From Boesenbergia rotunda (taxonomy: Eukaryota; Streptophyta; Magnoliopsida; Zingiberales; Zingiberaceae): 64,000 nt of DNA. The stretch spans positions 59,879-123,878 of the forward strand of contig JAGFNQ010005198.1 of assembly GCA_024364735.1 (NCBI GenBank), read 5' to 3'. The notes below the pieces were generated by a model. That model searched no databases, was not told the DNA's origin, and worked only from the letters and a program-made list of their open reading frames with translations. Below are positions 33,955 to 44,266 of the stretch, piece by piece (the first letter of the stretch is position 1; the number at the start of each line of letters is the position of its first letter). The position numbers were made by a program, and so were the translations under genes.

Positions 33955-35249
33955 TGTTGGTGCCAGAAGCACCAAAGTTAAACCTATGTTTTGATAATGG
34001 AAAAGGGTTCAGAAGTTAAGGTTTTATTGTGATCTAAATATGCTACTCAAGTGAGCAGGAAATGTCCTAGGTACACTAGGCACGAAGTCCTGGTTCTAAG
34101 AATTGGGCAATAAGTCATGGTCGCAAGCTAGGCACCTAAGTCCTGACATAAGATTGGACAATAAGTCCTGGTCATGGACTGGGCACTGAAGACCTGGTGA
34201 GTGAAGCTGGGCAATAAGTCTTGGTCGTGGACTGGGCACCGAAGACCAGGTGAGTGAAGCTGGCAATAAGTCCTGGTTGTGGACTGGGCACCGAAGACCT
34301 GGTGAGTGAAGCTGGGCAATAAGTCCTGGTCGCGAACAGGGTACGAAGACCTGATTCGGGGGATTGGACAAAAGTCCAACCGGAGGAGCTGGTTGGCAAA
34401 AAGGTAAACTCTCCTGAGAGGAGTAGGTGAGGACGCGTTCCCAGTAGGAGGGAACATTAGGAGTCGATTCGACCTAGGGCTCCATATCGGAATCCCAAAG
34501 TTAGAACCAAGACAACTCAGGCTGTTAAACTATGCTTAACTTATATCATTTATATGTTATTTGGGTTTTGGAACTAACCCTAGTTGCAGGAACAAAGGGA
34601 TGCAAGTTTCTGCTCCCAGGCACCTGTGTTAATACAGGCGCCCCAGACAACAGTGTTTCCAGGCACAATTGAAGCAAGCCTCCAGAACAGCATATGAGGT
34701 GCCTGTGTTCATACAGACGCCCCAGTCAGCTCAGGAGCCCCAGTTGAAGGGATAAGCGCTGGCCAAGTCTGCGGATTGAGTTTTGTGCAGAATGGGCCAC
34801 ATGTCAGGCGCCCCCTTCAACACAGGAGCCCTAGAGACTAGTATATAAAGGGGTTCACCCCCTTGGCTTCAAACACAACTTCTTTCTACTAATTCTTTCA
34901 AGCGCTCTGCTCTAAACGCTCCGTGCTCAAGACTCAAGCGTTAACGACGACCCGCGGCTCTGACATTCAATTTTCTCCAGTCGTCGGTATAACCTTTTTG
35001 TTAAAGTGTTGTATTTTAATTCTATATTCGAAGTTCAAATTGTAATAATTTTACATAATATAGAATTGTCCATTGTAAACGGTCAAGGACCATGGGCCTT
35101 GGAGTAGGAGCCGACTGCGACTCCGAACCAAGTAAAAACAAACGTGTTAGCATTGATTTGTTTTTCCATTGCGCAAATTACTCTAAGTTTTCCAAAAATT
35201 TGTGGATCGATAGTCACCCCGCCATCTATTGATTCTAACCGATCCGACA
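33955..35249 (+). repeat. 5' LTR of SIRE-like element E1
   Basis: The 1295-bp LTR runs from TGTTGGTGCCAG to CCGATCCGACA, followed by the degraded PBS AGTGGTGTTAGAGC (35250-35263). It holds a diverged hairpin-repeat region (34063-34400), CAGGCGCC-type palindromes (34615-34835) and TATATAAAGG (about 34842-34851). The right-hand LTR of E1 is absent. Confidence 0.85.
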
Positions 35250-35473
35250 AGTGGTGTTAGAGCGGGTGGCTCAAATCTGGTGCAACTACCAGTTGACCAT
35301 TTTTTCAGATTTTTTGAATTTAAAAAAAACATCGTTCGTATTTTTTCTCATTAATCGAGGTTGGTGCAACACCACTCGATTGTTTTTAATATTTTCTGCC
35401 GCGCTACTAATCCAAGACTTAGTCTTGGGATGAGTTTTTTTTGTAAATTTTTTTTCAGTTTAATTAAATAGCC

Positions 35474-36462
35474 ATGCAAGAGGGATACAACACTGCCAGA
35501 CCACCTCTCTTTAGTGGAGAATATTTCTCCTACTGGAAGAGTAGGATGGAGGTCCACTTGAAAACTCAGGTAGACATGTGGATCATCATCCAGTCTAGAC
35601 TGGAGATACCTAAAAATGCACAAGGCGTAGTGCAACACTTCACTGAGTGGGACGATCCACTAAAGAAGAAGATCGTGGTCGACGCTAAAGCTACACAAAC
35701 ACTACAATGAGGCCTGACGAAAGAGGAGTTGAACCATGTCGGACCCTTCAGTAGTGCGAAGGAACTCTGGAACAAGTTGATTGAGCTACACGAAGGTACA
35801 TCTGATACGCGGATCAGCAAAAGGGATCTGTTACTCAACAGACTCTACACGATAAAGATGCACGACGACAAAACTGCAGCATATCTCCACACAAGGATCC
35901 AAGAGCTGATGAACGGGCTGCACACCATAGGTCACAAGGTCGAAAATCGTGACCTAATAAGGTATACCTTAAATTCATTCCTGAGAAACACACTGTGGGC
36001 ATCTATGGTGGATGCCTACAAGGTTTCCAGGAATCTTTCTGAAATAAAATTAGATGAATTATTTTCTGAGTTAGAATTATATGAACAAACTAATACTGCA
36101 TTGGTCGAGAAGAGTATTACGTTTGTTGCAGGTAAAACTCAAGGAAGAACTCAGAAGAAGAAGCCTCAACCAGTACTCGAGTCCGAGTTAGACTCAGAAT
36201 CAAACGATGAGGAAGGGGATCATCCAAAACTAGTCTGGCTAGCTCGCGACTACTACAAGGAGCTCAAAAACCAATCGAACAAGAAGAAGTCAAGCTGGAA
36301 GAAGGAAGATCCATCTGAACCCTCGACGAGCCAGAAGACCAAAGGTAACATAACCTGCTACGAATGCAACAAGAAGGGACATTTCCGATCAGAGTGCCCC
36401 AACCTAAAGGAGAACAAGAAGACTCGGAAGAAGAAGGCTCTTCAAGCCACCTAGGACGAGTC
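35474..36462 (+). pseudogene. E1 gag, first part (split by solo LTR E2)
   Basis: The gag starts at ATG 35474 with the same domain as S1 gag (RPPLFSGEYFSYWKSRMEVH). The zinc knuckle CYECNKKGHFRSEC (about 36355-36396) is intact. Stops: TGA 35708-35710 and TAG 36452-36454. The frame is cut after 989 nt by E2 and resumes at 48437. The two parts total 1665 nt (555 codons) in one phase, close to S1's 549, which supports the nesting model. Confidence 0.9.
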
Positions 36463-37106
36463 TATTGGTGCAAGTTGCATCAGTGATGTCCTCCTCTAAG
36501 TGTTTTAATGTTTGACAAATACTTAAGTTAGCGATACATTGAACAAGGGAAGGGGAGTTAAGAGAGGAGTAACCAAAGTGAAAAAAAAAGCCCTAGCAAA
36601 CCTAGGCAATAAGTCTCTGTTCGAAGAATTGGGCACTAAGTCCTGATCATGGATTGGGAACTAAGTCCTGGCAAAGGGCTAGGCCCCGAAGACCTGCTCG
36701 GAAGGTAGGCACGAAGTCCTGGTCGAGGATTGGGCAAGAAGTCCTGGCCGAGGGTTGGGCACCGAAGACCTGGTGAGTAAAGCTGGGTAATAAGTCCTGG
36801 TGAGTGAAGCTGGGCAAAAGTCCTGATGAGTGAAGTTAGGCACCGAAGTCCTGGACTTAGGGTTTGGGCACGAAGTCTTGGTCCGAGGGACTGAGAAACT
36901 TAGCTGGGCGATGACTAAGGACAAAAGTAGAGACGGGTCACGGTTCGGGCGTCTCGAGATCTGAGCGTATTGGAAGCTAAGCAAAAGTCCACCCGAAGGA
37001 CTGGGAGGCAACCGTCTCCTGAAGGGAGTAGGTAAAAGGCGCATTCTCGAGAATGGGAACTTGCGTCGGTTCGACCTAGGGTTTCATGGAAATCCGAAGT
37101 CAGAGC

Positions 37107-38561
37107 TGTTGGATCGAGAAAGATCGATAGAGGGGGGGTGAATATCGGAAAATGTTCGGATTTAAAAGAAAGAGTAAGTGCGCGGCGGAATAAAGTCAAA
37201 CAACGCAAACACCAAGGTTTTACTTGGTTCGGAGCCTGGGTCGACTCCTACTCCAAGGCCCACGGTCGTTGACCGTTTACTTTGGGCAATTCTATAGTGC
37301 ACAAAACGGTTACAGAGTGAGATTACAAAATTACTGTAAATAGAAATATACACTTTGTTTTACCAACTCCCGGTGTAGATCGAGTTTCGGTGCAGTGGGA
37401 GGTTGACGGCGCTTCGTTCTTGAGTCGGGAAGTTTCCGGAGCAGAGCGCGGTCGTCAGAGCGTTTTGATGCGTTGAATGAAAGCAGTGTTCTGAAGAGGA
37501 GGGTCTAGGGCCCTTTTTATAGTGCCTGGGGGCGCCCTGGTTGACGGGGGCGCCCCCCCACGTGACAGCAAATCCACACAAGGCGCAGTCAACGACTTAT
37601 CCCTTGAACCTCGGGATAAGGTCTTGACGGGGGCGCCCTGGACGCTGGGGGCGCCCTGGTTGACTCGGCCAACTCTTATCCGCAGCGCTGAAGTCTCCTG
37701 CGTAAGAGTGGCTGGGGGCGCCCTGGGCGCTGGGGGCGCCCTGGGCGCTGGGGGCGCCCTGGGCGCTGGGGGCGCCCGGGACAGCGGGGGCGCCCTGTGT
37801 GCGCAGTGCAGACGCGGCAGCAACTTAACTCTTCAGTTGGTTTGCCATGGGGGCGCCCGGGACAGCGGGGGCGCCCTCAGAATGTACTGTCGAGGTTCAT
37901 TTGCTTTGTTTGTGTTTTGTGTTCACCTTGGGGGCGCCCGGGACACTCCGGGCGCCCTGGTCAGCAGTTGCCTCTTTCCTTTGAGGTATTCTGAGCTGCA
38001 GACACACGTTCCTTCGATCCTGCTTTCAGGGTTAGTTCAAAACACAATAAAACAAATATTTAATTTAATTTATACAGCCTCAGCTGTCTTGGTTCTGACT
38101 TTGGTCTCCAAAATGGAGCCCTAGGTCGAACCGACGCCTAATGTTCCCTCAAGGGGAACGCGTCCTCACCTACTCCTCTCGGGAGAATTTACCTGGTGCC
38201 AACCGGCTCCTCCAGTTGGACTTTTGCCCGGTAGCCCTTCGCCAGGTCTTGAGTACCACACAGTCCTTCGCTTGGTGCCTAGCAGTCCTTCGCTAGGTCT
38301 TTTCTTCTGGCAGCCCTTTGCCAGTGCCTAACATTCCTTCGCTAGGGTTTGTCCATTCTGGTAGTCCTTCGCCAGAGCCTAGCAGTCCTTCGCTAGGGCT
38401 TTTCTTCTGGCTGGCATTCCTTTGCCAGTGCCTAGCATTCCTTCGCTAGGGCTTTTCCTGTACACTCAAGAAACTTGTTAGACAACAACTAACCCTTAAC
38501 TTTTGAACCCTTTAGCCAATATCAAAACACAGGTTTGACTTGGGTGCATTCTGCACCAACA
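37107..38561 (-). repeat. 3' LTR of E3
   Basis: The 1455-bp LTR has + strand ends TGTTGGATCGAG and TTCTGCACCAACA. GC palindromes at 37525-37960 include a run of near-identical GGGGGCGCCCTGGGCGCT units (about 37714-37785) that is shorter in the other LTR (46756-46800). The hairpin array is at 38225-38450. Confidence 0.93.
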
Positions 38562-39123
38562 ATCTCCCCCTTTTTGATATATGGCAACCTAGTTCAAAAA
38601 GTTAAGGAAAAAATGCTAAAATTGAAATCCTAAGTTAGATTCCCTCCCCCTGGAAGAAATCTCCCCCTAGGTTTTTCAAAAATAGGTGGTGTGAGTTAAG
38701 TACTTAGAAGATTTCATGTTTTGATAATAAGTTGGGAAATCTCTAAGGTTTTTTGCTAAGTTTTTCGAAAAGATGTTCTAAGTTTGGAAAACTTTGAAAA
38801 CTTTTAGACAAATTTTCAGTTTTAGGAACATTTCACACTTTGGAAAATTTTCAGTTTTGAAAAATTTCAGACTTAGAAAATTTTCAGTTTTGGAAAAATT
38901 TCAGACTTAGAAAATTTTTAGTTTTGGAAAACTTTCAAGCACTACGTTAAGCTTAAACACAATTTCACAACACATAGTTCAGAGTTGGAAATTTTTAAAG
39001 AGAAATTTAAAAACCTTTAAGCTTAACAATAATTTTAAGCAAAAACATTTGGAAATTTTTAAAGAGAATTTTAAAACCTTTAAGCTTAACAATAATTTTA
39101 AGCAAAAACATTAAGTTTCAAAA

Positions 39124-39482
39124 TGTAACGACCCGGCCCATTTGGCGGCCCATTTGGCGGTCTCGACCGTCGACCGTCGACCGTGCCGTTACCAATACTA
39201 GGTCTTCCCACTCCTGGGCGTGGATTTTTACCTTCCCAGGATTCGAACCCTAGACCCAGGCTTAAATCTAGTTCTTTATGAATCCTGAATACCAATTGAG
39301 CTATAGCTCAATTGGTATTCAGGATTCACAAAGAACTAGATTTAAGCCTGGGTCTAGAGTTCGAATCCTGGGAAGGCAAAAATCCACGCCCAGGAGTGGG
39401 AAGACCTAGTATTGGTAACGGCACAGTCGACGGTCGACGGTCGAGACCCCAAATGGGCCGCCAAATGGGCCGGGTCGTTACA
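39124..39482. repeat. Terminal palindrome F1
   Basis: Arms of about 180 bp are centred at 39303/39304 in TGAGCTATAGCTCA. Each arm holds, from the centre outward, an A-box-like TAGCTCAATTGG, a B-box-like GTTCGAATCCTGGG about 50 nt on, then tandem GTCGAC words and the CGGCCCATTTGG end. No acceptor stem, so not a tRNA gene. Some right-arm/left-arm differences lie in the number of GTCGACG words. Confidence 0.88.
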
Positions 39483-40301
39483 ATAAACATTGGGGTAGCG
39501 CTCAATAGTTCCGCGCGATAGTTGGTACATAACAGGGCCCAATATGATATGGATGTATTTTTAAGTAATACCATTATGGAATTGTTTTGAAAACATTCAT
39601 TGAAAACATTTGTTATATGTGAAGAGTATGCTTATGGTACTTGATACTGCATGCTTAGAAACTTAGATGTTTGATATGCTTTGATGAACTTATACTTATG
39701 ATTAATTATGTGTACATGTTATATTCTTTCGCACGGATTTTGCGAGTAGGACAGGATCCTTACTAAGCATTGTGCTTACTAGTTTATGTGTTGTCTTATG
39801 CTGCAGATAACACTTAAATGGAAGGAAGAGGCAGGAGGCTGAAGATGTGTGGGGTGGTGGCTCGGGAAGAAAGATTTCTATATCTACATATTTATGCTTA
39901 TATTATGCTCCTTGACAATGAATGATAGTGATTAGGATTGATATTGCATGATAATAGTTACACTTGGAATTTTCATATACTTGATTTATTGGATTATATT
40001 ATGGTGTGAAATAATATGTGAACCTATCATGTTATATAATGTCACTTAATAATTTTTGCAAGCATGCTTAGTACCTAGTTCTCTTAAGCCCTTGCATTGT
40101 TGTTTTAATGTCATGCTAGGAGATAGAAATAGAAAAAAAAAAATATTACTATATGATTGAATGTACGTAACCCCGCCTTGAGGGTAGATATAAGGGCGGG
40201 CGTTACAAGTTGGTAGATATGAGGCCCAGTAGTCCCCGTGGGATAGCGAGTTGTTATTTGGACCTTGTTTGTGAAAGGAGACGGAAATTAATTTTTTTTA
40301 T

Positions 40302-40656
40302 TGTAACGACCCGGCCCATTTGGTGGCCCATTTGGCGGTCTCGACCGTCGACCGTCGACCGTGTCGTTACCAATACTAGGTCTTCCCACTCCTGGGAGTG
40401 GATTTTTGCCTTCCCAGGATTCGAACTCTAGACCCAGGCCTAAATCTAGTTCTTTGTGAATCCTGAATACCAATTGAGCTATAGCTCAATTGGTATTCAG
40501 GATTCACAAAGAACTAGATTTAAGCCTGGGTCTAGAGTTCGAATCCTGGGAAGGCAAAAATCCACGCCCAGGAGTGGGAAGACCTAGTATTGGTAACGGC
40601 ACGGTCGACGGTCGACGGTCGACGGTCGAGACCGCCAAATGGGCCGGGTCGTTACA
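40302..40656. repeat. Terminal palindrome F2
   Basis: Second copy of F1, centred at 40481/40482, with the same A- and B-box-like words in both arms. It differs from F1 by a few bases and by one GTCGACG unit. Confidence 0.88.
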
Positions 40657-41528
40657 CAAAATAATTCAGAGTTTAGATATAAAACTAACTTTGATTCACC
40701 AATTTTATTTTTTCAGTTCAACTTTTTGAAGAAGACGATGAAAAAAAATTTTTGATGGAAAAAAATTTTTTGTTCCCTGTTTCCTTTCCAACTCGCCCCC
40801 TTTGACATATATCAAAAATGCAGGAAAAAAAATTTTGCAATAATTAAAGCATTTGCTATACTGAATCAAACTGGAACCTAAGTCTGGTTAAATCTTTAGG
40901 GACGTGTCTAACCCAATTAGCTACTTACCAACTGTTATAAACAGTAGTTTTCGCTAGGGTTAGTCAAGTTAAGTGCATTGTTCAAGTTAGATTGTCTAAA
41001 CTTGATACTTAACTTGATTGCTGTTCAGTTTGTATTTAGTGCCCCAACTACTGCAGATGCACTGACTTAAAGCATCTTGAGTTAAGGCAAAGACCTAAGC
41101 ATCTCAACCCTTTCTAGGTTATCACTCAAAGTACCCTAAGGTGCTTGTGAGATGCTGGCTTCTAGATCTATAGGTGCATGCAATTCTAGGGTTAGAGCCT
41201 AGGCTAAGTCCATTTCGAAGAAAACCCTAGTTTTGAAGGGGGTAGTTTTTTGAAATAAAACTAAGTCAAGGAAAAAAATTTTAAAACCAAAGTAAAACTT
41301 TTTAAGATTAAGTTTAAAATAAACACCATTTAAAAACAATTTAAAACATTTTAAAATCAAAGCAAAAACCAAATGATTCTATTCTACTAAGCATAATCCT
41401 AACTTAATTAAGTCAAAAGTAAACAAGCCAAGATAAGATTAGCATAGTTCAAGCAGGAGTCTAGTACAAGTCAACAGAAGTCAACCCTACTCAGTAGGGG
41501 TAGTCAAATAGGTACATGTCCAAGTCAT

Positions 41529-42830
41529 CTAAGAAGAGGGACCAGGCTGATCAGGTGAGCCTGGATGCCAGGATCTAAACATGGTCATCATCTCCTGATA
41601 CTGGGCGTTTCTTTCCTCCCTCTCTACTGCAAACGCACTCATGTACTCGGTATAGTAGCCTTGGTGAGTTTCCAGCTGCTCAATGTGGTAAGCCTCCGAT
41701 TCCTCCCGGAGGGTCTGAACCTGTGTTTCGAGGAGTGATACTCGCTCGTAGAGTGTCGGAGGATCGGGCTGAGCTAACTCTGCTGCTAAGTCGGTAACGT
41801 CGACCTCGACCTCCTCGTCGGCAATGTCCTATGCGGCTGGTCGGCGTCTCCAAGTCAGAACCCCGGTGCCCGAGACATCTATACCAGCTAAAGAAAAGTT
41901 CCTAAATCCTATCTCGTCGAAGCCGGTCATCGTGGTAATCTCGCCGTCAGCGATGTTTCGGCCGTGGTGGTGGAGGATAGAGGTGATGACGTGGCAGAAG
42001 GGGGTGCGGACCCGCCCCTGAGTGGACACACTAGAGGCATGTAGGATACAGTGGAAGAGGTGAAGGCCTATATCTATGTCCAGATGGTGGATAAGGGCAT
42101 AGAGAAGAAAGGTGTGAAAGGGTTTCATGGTGGCTATGTCCCTAGTGGACAGGGGAAGGATGCAACGGACAATTACTCTGTAGAGAGCGTAGTCCTGAAT
42201 CGGGAGTCGAGTGGAGTGGAACTGCCCTCCTGCAGGGTCCATGGCCTCCCTAAAGAAATAGTTGTATAAGGTGTTCAGGTCAATATGAGAGTAGGGGGCA
42301 TCGAAAGGCAGGTTCCGTGGAGGGTAGCAACAGAAGATGGACTGAGATGGTCGGAGTCCCAGAAATCGGTTCAGTAGGGTAGGAGTGATGCTCAAGGGCA
42401 ATCCTTGAACGGTAGTGACGAAGCTTAAGTGGTCTTGCCTAACTATGTTATTATAGAATTCTGCACATAGGGTGTTGTTGATCGGATGTGTGCAGAATAC
42501 GAGTTTATCCAGTTGATAGAAGTTAATTGCGGACATTGCGACTGGACATGATTGGGAAAAGAACTGACGGTTAAGGTAACTTGTCTTAATCGGAATGTAG
42601 GTGGTTCGGGCGAATTTGTTACAAAGTTCTAGGTTTGGAAACCTAGGGTCGGGACTGGGCTCGTTACCGGGGTTCGACTGAACTGCTCAGCGTTTTCTAA
42701 GTGTAGAAAAAATAAGTAATTAAGGATAAACCTTGGATTATAAGAAGAGACTTAAAGAATATGCAAAAAAAAGAAGTATGTAATTTAAGAAAAATTAATT
42801 GCACAATTAAATTTCATACCTTGGAGGCAT
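41529..42830 (-). pseudogene. E3 ORF2: spliced, plant-transposon-protein-like
   Basis: Exon 1 (42830-42820) is only 11 nt, ATGCCTCCAAG, followed by GTATG. The 123-bp intron ends CACTTAG at 42697; exon 2 is 42696-41529. The joined length of 1179 nt is divisible by three (393 codons). The N-terminus reads MPPRKR, basic and NLS-like. The middle (AEFYNNIVRQDHLSFVTTV, then LNRFLGLRPS and a LLYALIHHLDIDIGLHLF region) resembles the 'putative plant transposon protein' domain (PF20167-type) by eye. The C-terminal 100 residues are acidic and probably coiled coil. Two stops occur: TGA in codon 7 (E1 has CGA there) and TAG at 41829-41831. The function is unknown. Confidence 0.72.
42697..42819 (-). other. 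Putative intron of E3 ORF2
   Basis: AAG/GTATGA donor and TTTTTTCTACACTTAG/A acceptor, AT-rich and 123 bp. The equivalent place in E1 is 50231-50309, with the acceptor kept (TGTTTAG) and the donor mutated to CTATGA. Both flanks give the same reading frame. Confidence 0.68.
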
Positions 42831-42933
42831 GGTTGAGGCAAGGGTGGGCTTAGGTTCACTTGATCCACAAGAATGAGGCAAGGGGAAGAAGAAGTGTGAG
42901 ATGTGGTGTGGGAGGAGAAGGAGACTCGGGTCC

Positions 42934-42941
42934 CTTTTATA
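42934..42941 (-). promoter_or_regulatory. Internal TATA box upstream of ORF2
   Basis: On the minus strand CCTATAAAAGGG lies 104 nt before the ORF2 ATG, followed by a pyrimidine-rich leader. E1 has TTTATAAG at 50104-50111, about 110 nt before its ORF2 ATG. This suggests a separate internal promoter for ORF2. Confidence 0.62.
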
Positions 42942-42954
42942 GGGGTTTTATGGG

Positions 42955-43392
42955 GGGCGCCCGGGAGGTTCCGGGCGCCCTCAACAGGTCGGTTTGCCTA
43001 GGGCAGTGAAAAAGGTCTGTGGGGGCGCCCGAGAGGTCACGGGCGCCCTGATCAAGGCTGGTCAACTGCAGCTTTTGCTGCTTTGACTGGCGTGGACGAC
43101 AGGTTTGTCGATGGGGGCGCCCGACAGGTCACGGGCGCCCTGGTCAAAGGTAGTTGATTGCAGCCTTTTGGCTGCTTTAATCAGCATGGGGGACAGAAGC
43201 GTATAGGGGCGCCCGACGGGTCACGGGCGCCCTTGCCAAGTCGGTCAAATGCAGCTTTTGCTGCTTTGACTGGAGCTGGTACGTTGTCAGTGTTGTCGGG
43301 GGCGCCCGACAGGTTACGGGCGCCCTCATGGACTGCTTTCAGCAGCCTTTGACCTTGTGCAGTTGGGGGCGCCCGGGACGGTCAGGGCGCCC
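42955..43392 (-). repeat. GGGCGCCC palindromes upstream of the ORF2 promoter
   Basis: Six pairs of GGGCGCCC with 8-10 nt between partners (near 42956-42981, 43022-43048, 43112-43140, 43205-43231, 43299-43325, 43367-43392). The spacing and words match the U3 arrays of the LTRs. Between pairs, GCAGCTTTTGCTGCTTTGACT is repeated. Confidence 0.85.
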
Positions 43393-44266
43393 TAGGTAGC
43401 AGCCTTTTGACTGTTTTGACCAGGTTTGACTGTTTGACTTCGTTTGACTGTGTTTGACCATGTTTGACTATGTTAATCATAGTTTGACTATGTTAACCAC
43501 AGTTTGACCATGATTATGAAAGCACAAGCAAGGTGGTTTAATTTGAGCTTAATTTTCCTGTCTCACTGAATCTAGGGTTTTCAAACACGTTAACCTTAAG
43601 GTTTTTGTGAGACAGGTTTGAGGGTAAAAATTTTAAAAAGGAGTTTTAATTTACTTTGAAAAGTTATTTACTTTTGAAAACAGATTTTTAAACAAATAAG
43701 TTTAGAAATTTTGAAAAATAGATTAAGTGATTTTTGAAAAAGAAATAAGTTTAAGAAGTAGAAATTTTGAAAACAGATTAAGAGTTTTTCGAAAAAGAGA
43801 TAGGTTTTAAGAAATAGAAATTTTGAAAACAGATTAGAATCTATAATTATTTGAAATTTGAGTTAGATTCGAATTTGACAAAAGATAATTTGAATTTGAA
43901 TTTCAGAAATTGGCTTCCAGGTCTTGGCGAGGCACAGGCCTTCTTTGGCCGTAGCCTTATGGGATCATCCACCCTTTCCTTGACAAAGCCTTTTAATGAA
44001 ATTTCATTTTCAAATTAAATTAGGTCATTTTCTGGTCTAACTAGCTTGGGTCTTGGATCGGTAGCTTCGGCTGGTTTCACCAGTCTAAAGAGACCAAGTA
44101 GACTTGATCTTATTAGAGTTGGTTTCCCCAACGTACTATCATCTCACCTCCTCCCAATACTATGTTTTCAAGTTTCAAGTAGTTGAGTCCTTAAATCTAA
44201 GTATCCCTAAATCTAAGCATGGCAGATTGCAGAAAATTAAATAACCAAGCAATCAAGCAAAAAAAA
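43393..44266 (-). other. Gag-to-ORF2 spacer of E3
   Basis: No coding frame. 43400-43520 has tandem TTTGACTGTG/TTTGACCATG words. 43560-44160 shares blocks with the S1 gag-pol spacer (GGTTAACATGATTG-like and the GCCAAGACCTGGAAGCCAA stretch). Confidence 0.7.

Larger units (their letters stand above)
39124..40656. mobile_element. 1.5-kb TG...CA element with palindromic ends, TSD CAAAA
   Basis: The element is bounded by TGTAACGACCCGGCCC and its complement ending GTTACA, with the perfect 5-bp TSD CAAAA (39119-39123 and 40657-40661). Each end is a near-perfect palindrome (39124-39482 and 40302-40656), and the two ends are near-identical. The 820-bp middle resembles part of the Tekay-like LTR (4830-4990 reversed). 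No coding frame. It could be a solo LTR of a Tekay relative with rearranged ends, or a small LTR-bounded element whose LTRs are the palindromes. Confidence 0.75.
38562..41528 (-). other. 3' noncoding region of E3
   Basis: It runs from the ORF2 stop to the polypurine tract (38575-38562). There is no pol and no other coding frame. It carries the inserted element 39124-40656 and the conserved block 40900-41220 shared with S1 and E0. Confidence 0.8.

Noticed and set aside
39290..39375. tRNA gene
   Set aside because: A- and B-box-like words are present, but no acceptor stem, anticodon loop or CCA-side pairing can be formed; it is part of a palindromic repeat.
38562..41500. Hidden pol in E3
   Set aside because: I looked for DSGC, HHCC, YVDD and TKPL motifs on the minus strand between ORF2 and the LTR and found none; the space is noncoding plus an inserted element.
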